Origin: Thalassospira marina
GTDB taxonomy: Bacteria > Pseudomonadota > Alphaproteobacteria > Rhodospirillales > Thalassospiraceae
NCBI RefSeq assembly: GCF_002844375.1
Contig: NZ_CP024199.1
Coordinates: 632,001 to 696,000, forward strand
Length of the DNA stretch: 64,000 nucleotides
Direction of reading: 5' to 3'
Part shown: piece by piece, positions 52,518-59,174 of the stretch
How positions within the stretch are numbered: position 1 is the first letter of the stretch
Layout: the number at the start of each line of letters is the position of its first letter
Position numbers and translations under genes: made by a program
The notes under the pieces: generated by a model
Told to the model about the DNA's origin: nothing
Database searches by the model: none
What the model saw: the letters and a program-made list of their open reading frames with translations, nothing else

Positions 52518-52997
52518 ATGGCGGATATTGTCAATTTGCGTCAGCATCGCAAGCGCAAGGCGCGGGATGAAAAGGCGAAAAAGGCAGATGCCAACCGCAC
52601 CGAATTTGGCCGGACCCGTGCGGAACGCCGCCAGACCAAAGCCCTGCAAGATATTGAAGATCGCAAGATCGATGCGCATCGCCTTCAGCCGGAGCGGGAT
52701 AAGGCGGATAAGGTGGCGTCAAAGGAAGATAATCCTGCTGTAGCTGATCCCGAAAAGGGCGAGCGGCAGGCGGGTTTGGATGCTGGCAATACTGCGGATG
52801 GTGATGTGGCGCTGTCTGATGCGACGAGCCTGGCCGGGGATGATTTAGCGGCTTCATCACGAAAGCCAACGAAAGCTGAGTTTTTGACGGAAAGGACATC
52901 GGCTGGCGAGGATGCGAAGGGGAAGGCCGCGCGCAAAAAGCAGCCTGATGGGGCATCCAATGTTGTTCACCTGAAACCCCGGTCGCCGGATAAATAG
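52518..52997 (+). CDS. DUF4169 family protein with long polar C-terminal tail
   Basis: A 159-residue protein. The first ~60 residues (MADIVNLRQHRKRKARDEKA, then EFGRTRAERR and IDAHRL) match DUF4169, normally a stand-alone protein of 55-70 residues in alphaproteobacteria. The remaining ~100 residues are charged, low-complexity and probably disordered (Asp/Glu/Lys/Ala-rich). ATG 52518 has AAGGA upstream and fits the family start; longer frames run through the leader. Function of DUF4169 is unknown. The tail is unusual. Confidence 0.8.
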   Translation: MADIVNLRQHRKRKARDEKAKKADANRTEFGRTRAERRQTKALQDIEDRKIDAHRLQPERDKADKVASKEDNPAVADPEKGERQAGLDAGNTADGDVALSDATSLAGDDLAASSRKPTKAEFLTERTSAGEDAKGKAARKKQPDGASNVVHLKPRSPDK

Positions 52998-53302
52998 GTT
53001 TTGCCGCAATGTTGGCTGATATTCGACCGACTGAGAGTGTTACCGGAGGTTGATGCTGTATGCGTCGTGCCATGTTGATATTTGGCGCGTTCAGGTTGAT
53101 TGCACGGATCGACGATCGGGAAGGTTTGAAAAGCCGTGTCGGGGATGCGCACCGTGCAGGGTTGCACAATGTCAAACTGGCTGGTCGCGAGGCTGGGTAA
53201 AAATCGCAACAGGGGTGGGTGCAAAAATGCACCGGATGTCAAATAGCAGGCAGGGTTAAACCGGGATCATTCGTTTTAAATATTTGCCGGTTTTAACAGG
53301 CA
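52998..53302. other. Gene-free interval
   Basis: 305 bp between convergent genes (DUF4169 and the winged-helix/RMF-like gene). Frames here have no RBS and look non-coding. No clear terminator. Confidence 0.5.
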
Positions 53303-53836
53303 TCAGTTTAGCAGGGTTTCCTTTTCACGTTTGTCCTGGTCCAGGGCTTCGTCCCAGCCCATCAGCCAGTCTTCATGTTCGCGGCTGTCGGCGGGATAGG
53401 GGTTTTCGGTCAGGCGGTGTGCGCCCAGACCAGCAGAAAAACCGTAATTCAGCGCCGCATTGGGAATGGCGCGGACCGCAGGGGCATGTTCACTGTAAAG
53501 CCGGTTGCGAAAGGCAGGCAGGGAACACAAAACACCATCATCAATGCCCAGCGGATAAGTGATCAGCATTGCTTCACCCAGCGAGGTAATGGTCAGCGTA
53601 CCATCAGCCGAAATACGGATAAGGCCAGCCATTTTCAGGTGGGATTTTGCATATTCGATGCGGGTGCGAAGGGCGGGTGAATCCTGCAGGATGATCTGGG
53701 TGCCATCATCATCGCAGCAGAAAAGCGACAGGACTTTTTCCTTTAGCGCTTCCTGACCAAGACCGGCTGAGGCAGAGCGAAGCACAGTCAGCATCAGGGC
53801 GGGATCACCGGGGATATAGTCGGTAGTGGTCGTCAT
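53303..53836 (-). CDS. Winged-helix protein fused to RMF-like C-terminal domain
   Basis: A 177-residue protein. Residues ~11-92 look like a Mrr-N/winged-helix domain (ALRTRIEYAKSHLKMAGLIR, then GTLTITSLGEAML). Residues ~130-165 (YGFSAGLGAHRLTENPYPAD, then EDWLMGWDEAL) match the pattern of ribosome modulation factor and CrpP-like domains: G-x-x-A-G, NPYP and W-L-x-G-W. GGAGG lies 6 bp before ATG 53836. It is alone. It might be a stationary-phase or stress-linked regulator, but no function is known for this combination. Confidence 0.7.
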   Translation of the reverse strand: MTTTTDYIPGDPALMLTVLRSASAGLGQEALKEKVLSLFCCDDDGTQIILQDSPALRTRIEYAKSHLKMAGLIRISADGTLTITSLGEAMLITYPLGIDDGVLCSLPAFRNRLYSEHAPAVRAIPNAALNYGFSAGLGAHRLTENPYPADSREHEDWLMGWDEALDQDKREKETLLN

Positions 53837-54454
53837 TTTGGGCCTCCGTCTTTGGCGAAACGAATTCCCTCCCAAGGGTAATCTTTATTATCAGACCGGT
53901 ATAAAAACCGGCTGCGTTATTATTATTATAGTTTGCAGATATGTTTCAAACTTGTGAAGACAAGAGTGCGTGCCGGTAGAATTTTTTTGATTTGCGGGCG
54001 GGTTTTGCAATCCCGGGTAGGGATAGGCTGTTGAAAATACGGGAAACCGCAATCAATTTTCCCGTGATGGTAGATATAATCCGTGCTTTTAAATTCTTTT
54101 AGGATGCCTTTGTTTGAAATGTGCCGGTTTTCGGTTTGATGCGACATGGGTGGTTATCAGCCTTCACATCATGGCGCATCCTGTTTTAAGGAACGTGGCA
54201 ACTTGAAGTTATGTTCCGGTAATTCCGCAGGCCATTACCCGGCTGCTGGAATACGCGTCCGGGTTTAATCAGCGGTTGGCGGGCTGGGGTGGGAATAGTC
54301 GGGCGTTCCCGGAAGGGGCCACCCTGCGGTTAAGGCCCTGATTGCGATGCAAAAAGGCAGGGCCGACCGTGCCCTGTTCGTTTTAGGGCAAAGCGATATT
54401 GGGGAAGAGGCGGCACGTCAGCAGGACGCAGAGGGAAAGGCCCGCGATGGCAGG
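53837..54454. other. Gene-free interval
   Basis: About 620 bp between the winged-helix/RMF-like gene and the zinc-sensing diguanylate cyclase. The first ~100 bp are AT-rich and should hold the promoter of the winged-helix gene. A 73-codon minus-strand frame (53926-54147) has no RBS and unusual composition. No RNA or repeat found. Confidence 0.5.
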
Positions 54455-55525
54455 TTATTTTTTGCCGTTTTCGGTGCTTTCCGGGGTGCGCCACACGCGC
54501 ACGCGGTTACGCCCGCCTTCCTTGGCGGCATAAAGGGCGCGGTCGGCCTTTTCAATGATCTGGCCGATTTGGCGGTCCTGCAGGATGGGGGCGGCACCAA
54601 TGGAAGTGGTGATGGGCAGTGAAATGCCGTTGGTGAGCGTGACTGGTGATGCCTCGATCACGCGACGCAGGCGTTCAAGGATACGTGCGGTCTGGCGCAT
54701 ATCGGCATTGGGCAGGCAGATCAGAAATTCCTCGCCGCCATAACGGTAGACCTTGTCAAAGGGGCGGACATGGGACTGCAAAATACCGGCAATGGTTTGC
54801 AAAACCAGATCACCCGCCTGATGGCCGTGGGTGTCGTTAACCGATTTGAAGTGATCCAGGTCCACCAGGGCAATGGCCGCGGCTGATTTGGTGCGAATCG
54901 CCCGTTCGCGTTCAATTTCCAGATCGGACATCATGGTTTGGCGGTTGTAGGCCCCGGTTAACGGGTCCACATCCGACCGGGCGGTGCGAAAGGCGCGTTC
55001 AAGACGCCGGATCTGGGCAAAGAACGATTCCGCGCGCAAGGCCATGGCATCATATTCGGCGGCATCGACGCGGCCATCATGTTCAAAATGTTCCAGCAGA
55101 CGCCGAGCCGCTGCATGAAGCTGTTCATGCGTGGTGGCAAGCGAGCGGATGGCTGGTTGGTCAATCAGGCGGTTATGCTGGTTGAGCGCATACCATGCAC
55201 CAAAATTGCAGTCATGGTCATCTGCGTGGCTGTGGGCGTGGTTATGACTATGACCGTGATTTTGTACCGGGCTGGTATCATCATCATCACGGTTCGAATC
55301 GCTGCCCGGGACGAGCAGGCGGCGATTCCATTCCAGGACCAGGGCAATATGTTCGGACAGGGCGGTTTCGAGTTCCGCCAGAATATCGCGTTCTGCATCG
55401 ACCAGATTACCGACCGCAATGCTTTCGGGCATTTCCGATTCTCGTCCACCAGAAAAGTCAGAGTCGCGGTTGGTCATTTCATCCATCGGTGCAGCCATAT
55501 TGCGCAGTTCCGTTCCGGTTGTCAC
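54455..55525 (-). CDS. Zinc-sensing diguanylate cyclase (CZB-GGDEF, DgcZ-like) with His-rich insertion
   Basis: A 356-residue cytoplasmic protein. Its N-terminal half is a CZB zinc-binding domain with ligands H59, C106, H133 and H137. The C-to-H spacing (27) and H-x3-H match E. coli DgcZ (H22, C52, H79, H83), but the first interval is 17 residues longer and contains NHGHSHNHAHSHADDHD (~89-105). The GGDEF domain has DPLTGAYNRQTMM, VDLDHFKSVND and RYGGEEF (~261-267), with an intact I-site RPFD (254-257). Start GTG 55525 overlaps the lipB stop by GTGA; ATG 55498 is an alternative. Zinc should inhibit cyclic di-GMP synthesis, by analogy. Confidence 0.9.
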   Translation of the reverse strand: MTTGTELRNMAAPMDEMTNRDSDFSGGRESEMPESIAVGNLVDAERDILAELETALSEHIALVLEWNRRLLVPGSDSNRDDDDTSPVQNHGHSHNHAHSHADDHDCNFGAWYALNQHNRLIDQPAIRSLATTHEQLHAAARRLLEHFEHDGRVDAAEYDAMALRAESFFAQIRRLERAFRTARSDVDPLTGAYNRQTMMSDLEIERERAIRTKSAAAIALVDLDHFKSVNDTHGHQAGDLVLQTIAGILQSHVRPFDKVYRYGGEEFLICLPNADMRQTARILERLRRVIEASPVTLTNGISLPITTSIGAAPILQDRQIGQIIEKADRALYAAKEGGRNRVRVWRTPESTENGKK

Positions 55526-56208
55526 AGGGGGCAGGCGTTGCTGTCCTGTGATACCGGGCTTGGGAAAACGTCATCGAATGTCTGTGCAAGCAGGCTGTCA
55601 AGCTGCTGCATTGTCATGTCGATTCCCAAATCCTGAAGGCTTGTCACACCATGTTCAGCAATACCGCACGGTACGATGCCGCCGAAATGTGTCAAATCCG
55701 GGTTTAAATTAATCGCAATTCCGTGAAAGGTCACCCAGCGGCGCACCCTTACACCAATGGCAGCAATTTTGTCTTCGCGACCATTGCCACGATCCACCCA
55801 GATGCCGACACGGCCATCGCGGCGTTCGCCGGTAACACCCGCCAAGGCCAGGGTGCGAATGATCCATTCTTCAAGATTATGGACATAGGCACGCACATCG
55901 CGGCCCCGTTTGCGTAAATCCATCATCAGATAGGCGGTACGCTGGCCGGGGCCATGATAGGTGTACTGGCCGCCGCGCCCAGCGTCATAAACGGGGAACC
56001 GGTCCGGATCGACAAGATCTTCGATCTTTGCACTGGTGCCCGATGTGTAAAGCGGCGGGTGTTCCACCAGCCAAACCAGTTCGCCGGCGTCGTCACGCGC
56101 GATGGCTTCGGCGCGGGCTTCCATTTCGGCAAGGGCTTCGGGGTAGGAAACAAGGTCTTTTGCCACCCGCCATTCCGGCTTTTGGGCACTAAAATCGATA
56201 CTTTTCAT
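55522..56208 (-). CDS. lipB: Lipoyl(octanoyl) transferase
   Basis: A 228-residue LipB. It has WLVEHPPLYTSGTSAK (~46-61), the acyl-site GRGGQYTYHGPGQRTAY (~77-93), the catalytic Lys in DKIAAIGVRVRRWVTFHG (~129-146) and the nucleophile Cys in GIVPCGIAEHGVTS (~163-176). It moves octanoyl from acyl-carrier protein to lipoyl domains of 2-oxoacid dehydrogenases and the glycine cleavage H protein. ATG 56208 has AGGA just upstream. Translationally coupled to the zinc-sensing diguanylate cyclase. Confidence 0.96.
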   Translation of the reverse strand: MKSIDFSAQKPEWRVAKDLVSYPEALAEMEARAEAIARDDAGELVWLVEHPPLYTSGTSAKIEDLVDPDRFPVYDAGRGGQYTYHGPGQRTAYLMMDLRKRGRDVRAYVHNLEEWIIRTLALAGVTGERRDGRVGIWVDRGNGREDKIAAIGVRVRRWVTFHGIAINLNPDLTHFGGIVPCGIAEHGVTSLQDLGIDMTMQQLDSLLAQTFDDVFPSPVSQDSNACPL

Positions 56209-56327
56209 TTTTCCTGTCAAATAAATGAAAACTCCCCTTGATTGGGGGTGACCTTTTTGCTATCTCCCTTTCCGCGCCAAGGCAAGCCCGCAACGTTACC
56301 TCACAGGGCTTGTTGCAAACATACTAT

Positions 56328-56414
56328 GCGGTCGTGGCGGAATTGGTAGACGCGCAGCGTTGAGGTCGCTGTGGGCTAACCCCCGTGGAAGTTCGAGTCT
56401 TCTCGACCGCACCA
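56328..56414 (+). tRNA. tRNA-Leu (anticodon GAG)
   Basis: An 87-nt class II tRNA. The acceptor stem GCGGTCG/CGACCGC closes, the D-arm has GGCGGAATTGGTAGACGC, the anticodon loop TTGAGGT gives GAG (codons CUU/CUC), a long variable arm follows, and the T-arm ends GTTCGAGTC. Discriminator A and CCA are encoded. Confidence 0.97.
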
Positions 56415-56415
56415 A

Positions 56416-56450
56416 AAAGGCCTTTCCCTGGAAACAGGGAAGGGCCTTTC
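56416..56450 (+). terminator. Terminator of tRNA-Leu
   Basis: AAAGGCC(TT)TCCCTG pairs with CAGGGA(A)GGGCCTTT around GAAA, followed by C-T. It begins 2 bp after the tRNA CCA end. Confidence 0.8.
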
Positions 56451-56733
56451 TGATTCTGGCGTTATTTCCTGTTTTTCAACGAAAATTCCGGCTGCTGATT
56501 TGGGGCGTTGATTCGAATCGCTTTGTCACTGGCGGGGCAACATTAATGCGAATCCGTCGGGCCGGGGCGGCAGGTGCAAATGCGACTTTACGGCCGCCAA
56601 AAAAAGTTTCTGCAATCTTTCATGGATAACGGCCTACTTCTGTATATTATCCAGGTCTTATCGGGGTATAGAAAGAAAGTACGATCGTTTCCAGAATGTA
56701 CTATTTTCACCAAAGTCGTGTGATGGCGGGGTG

Positions 56734-56758
56734 AAAAAGGGGCGGGGGCCCTTTTTAT
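56734..56758 (+). terminator. Terminator-like hairpin just upstream of the FeeM-like gene
   Basis: AAAAAGGG (56734-56741) pairs with CCCTTTTT (56749-56756) and runs into ATT, 42 bp before the next gene's start. It may end upstream transcription or act as an attenuator for the FeeM-like/methyltransferase pair. The rest of the gap 56451-56798 has no gene. Confidence 0.5.
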
Positions 56759-56798
56759 TGGAAACGCAGGCTGGAACGGGGAGCAAAGCAGCAGGGCC

Positions 56799-58001
56799 AT
56801 GTCTATTCGGATTAAAGTCGCCAAAACAGATAAAGAACTTAGCGACGTCTATCGTCTGCGTTACCAGGTTTACAGTGACCACGGATATTTCGCCGACAAA
56901 TATGATGGGGCGGTGGTTGATCTTTATGACGCCATTCCATCGGTTGCGAATCTGATTGCCTATAGCGATGATGTACCGGTCGCCACATTGCGCCTGAACC
57001 GCGATTCGGCTTTGGGTTTGCCGTCGGATCATGCGTTTGATTTTTCCGGCTATCGTCAGCAGGTGACGGAAGAAGAACGAGTCGCCGGGCGCGGCGCGCC
57101 GTTATTTTCCAGTGCAGGTATGCTTGCCATTGCCGAAGAATGGCGCAATCGCCGTTATGTGTTTGGCGGCCTGTTTCGTATGGCGGCTGATATCGGCCAT
57201 ATGTGGGGTGTTACCCATATTATGGCGACGGTCAATGTGACCACGGCAGGCATTTATGAAAGGCTGGGCTGGCAACGCCTGGCTGACCCGGTTTCGATCC
57301 CGGCGCTTGGCGTTGAAATCCTGCCTTTTGCATCGGCGGTGGAGCCGATGTATCGCTGGGCTTTTGGCATGTTCAAGGACCAAAGGGGGCTGCTGGATCA
57401 TTTCAGTGGCTGTTTCCAGTGGTATCTGGTTGATGGCGGCAAGGAAATTTTCCGGCAGGACGAAACCGGTGACGAAGCCTTTTTGATTACAAAAGGCAGT
57501 GTCGACATTATGCGCCACCATGAAGGGTCGGATCGGACCCTGCGACTGGCCAAGCTTGGCGCGGGCGACATGTTTGGTGAATTGTCACTGATCGATTCGT
57601 CGCCGCGTTCGGCAACGGCGGTTGCCAGCCGCAACACCGAACTGGTTGTGATCAACCGCGATGTTTTTTGGGAAAAAAGCAACGAAGACCCGCAACGCCT
57701 GAAGGATCTGATGCAAATCCTTTCAGGGCGGCTGCGTGATGCCAATAACCTGGGCATGATTTACGCCTGCGGGTCGGATGACGAAAGGCTGGCCTATTTC
57801 ACCGAGCGCGTGCGCCATGCCGCAATTCCGGACCCCAGGAACCCGGAAGTTTTGAAATCGCGCATATCCATTGAAGAATTTGCCGATATGGCGCTGGTGA
57901 CAGCGGAACAGGCCGAACGGCACCTGGCCAATTTGCAGGACCAGGGATTGCTGGAATTTACAGCACGACAGATTACGTTTTTCGGGGGCGAGACGAAGTG
58001 A
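56799..58001 (+). CDS. FeeM-like acyl-transferase (GNAT/LuxI fold) fused to cyclic-nucleotide-binding and winged-helix domains
   Basis: A 400-residue three-domain protein. Residues ~1-190 resemble FeeM N-acyl amino acid synthases (VYRLRYQVYSDHGYFADKYD, 17-36; VATLRLNRD, 61-69; SSAGMLAIAEEWRNRRYVFG, 104-123; TAGIYERLGWQRL, 149-161). Residues ~205-315 are a cNMP-binding fold with a canonical phosphate cassette (FGELSLIDSSPRSATAVA, 259-276; E261, R270). Residues ~353-395 resemble a Crp-type winged helix (ISIEEFADMALVTAEQAERH). The next gene overlaps it by GTGA. Inference: synthesis of an N-acyl amino acid or autoinducer-like lipid controlled by cAMP or cGMP. Confidence 0.82.
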   Translation: MSIRIKVAKTDKELSDVYRLRYQVYSDHGYFADKYDGAVVDLYDAIPSVANLIAYSDDVPVATLRLNRDSALGLPSDHAFDFSGYRQQVTEEERVAGRGAPLFSSAGMLAIAEEWRNRRYVFGGLFRMAADIGHMWGVTHIMATVNVTTAGIYERLGWQRLADPVSIPALGVEILPFASAVEPMYRWAFGMFKDQRGLLDHFSGCFQWYLVDGGKEIFRQDETGDEAFLITKGSVDIMRHHEGSDRTLRLAKLGAGDMFGELSLIDSSPRSATAVASRNTELVVINRDVFWEKSNEDPQRLKDLMQILSGRLRDANNLGMIYACGSDDERLAYFTERVRHAAIPDPRNPEVLKSRISIEEFADMALVTAEQAERHLANLQDQGLLEFTARQITFFGGETK

Positions 58002-58894
58002 AGGAAGATACCGCAAGTTCAACGGCCTATACCGTATTGCAGGGCCTGGTTTATGTGGCGCGGCGCACGCAGCACAGCTATCTGGTGCCTGAAAATGTGA
58101 AGCGGTTAGGGGAATGCGTACTTTCCGCATCCGAAGAAGGCCGTGCGCGCCTGGCCGAGCTTGATAAACCCTTTGTCGAGCTGAAAGCCAGCATTCGCGA
58201 GTTCATTTTTTTGCCGGGCATTACCCTGCATTATATTTTGCGCAAACGCTGTATCGAGGATAAGGCCCGTGCGGCCATTGCGGGCGGTGTAACCCAGGTT
58301 ATCAGCCTGGGGGCGGGTTATGACAGTTTGGTGTTTCGCCTGTCCTGCGAATTTCCCGATGTGAATTTCATTGAAATCGACCATCCGGCGACCCAGAAAT
58401 TCAAAGCAGATGCCTTTGATAAAACGCCGGAATCGCAGGCAGGCCTTGCCCGTGTAAATTACCTGAGTGTTGATTTCACCCACCAGAATATCGAAGACCG
58501 CCTGCGCGGCTTTGACCATTTTGACCCGTCCCGGCCGACCCTGTTCATCAGCGAAGGTGTGACGGTTTACCTGACCGAGGAGGAGGTAACGCATATGTTT
58601 ACCTCTATTCGCAATCTGTCGGGGGTGGGGACGCAGTTTCTGTTTACCGTGGTGGAGCCGCATGGCAGCCCGCGCAGCAATACCCGCAAGGCGCTGGCAT
58701 GGTATTTGAAATTTATTGGTGAACCCCTGAAATGGACCATGGAAGCCCCGCATATGGAGGCGTTCCTGAAAAAGCAGGGCTGCAAGCTGCATTCGATTGA
58801 TGCGACCGAACAGTTCCGTGAAAAATACATGTCGCCGGAACGCCGTGCCCGTTTGCATCACGGCGAATATGTTGTTCTGGCCGAATTTGCCTGA
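57998..58894 (+). CDS. SAM-dependent methyltransferase, leucine carboxyl methyltransferase (LCM/TIGR00027-like) family
   Basis: A 298-residue protein. It has the LCM pattern VISLGAGYDSLVFRLSCEFP (~100-119, SAM loop), FIEIDHPATQKFKADAF (~124-140), a conserved LFISEGVTVYLTEEEV (~183-198) and an acidic C-terminal part. The family O-methylates carboxyl groups of small molecules or peptides. Start GTG 57998 overlaps the FeeM-like stop by GTGA, so the two are translationally coupled. A carboxyl methyl ester of the FeeM-like product would be the natural hypothesis. The gene ends in a stem-loop (58914-58941) without T-run. Confidence 0.85.
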   Translation: MKEDTASSTAYTVLQGLVYVARRTQHSYLVPENVKRLGECVLSASEEGRARLAELDKPFVELKASIREFIFLPGITLHYILRKRCIEDKARAAIAGGVTQVISLGAGYDSLVFRLSCEFPDVNFIEIDHPATQKFKADAFDKTPESQAGLARVNYLSVDFTHQNIEDRLRGFDHFDPSRPTLFISEGVTVYLTEEEVTHMFTSIRNLSGVGTQFLFTVVEPHGSPRSNTRKALAWYLKFIGEPLKWTMEAPHMEAFLKKQGCKLHSIDATEQFREKYMSPERRARLHHGEYVVLAEFA

Positions 58895-58913
58895 TCGCCC
58901 GATTTATGGCATG

Positions 58914-58941
58914 GCAGGGGCGTAATGCAGGTCGCCCCTGC
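58914..58941 (+). other. Stem-loop after the methyltransferase gene
   Basis: GCAGGGGCG (58914-58922) pairs with CGCCCCTGC (58933-58941). There is no T-run, so it may be a weak terminator or a 3'-end protector. The rest of 58942-59174 should carry the maeB promoter. Confidence 0.5.
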
Positions 58942-59174
58942 AGAACTGGAATGATCTTAAAGTTTTCAGAAGCCATTCCAGACGTGATATGATCGGCCAT
59001 TGCGCATGGATTTTCACAATCAGGCAGGAGAAATATTCAGGCGCGGGACAACAGAATGCTTCTCTCGATGTGATAATTCCACTAGGCTGGCCGGTCCCAC
59101 ACGGCTACAGATTTTCAGGGCTTAATCCACTTTAGGTTAATTTCACCTAAATACCTGAAGTTAAAGGTATTAAT

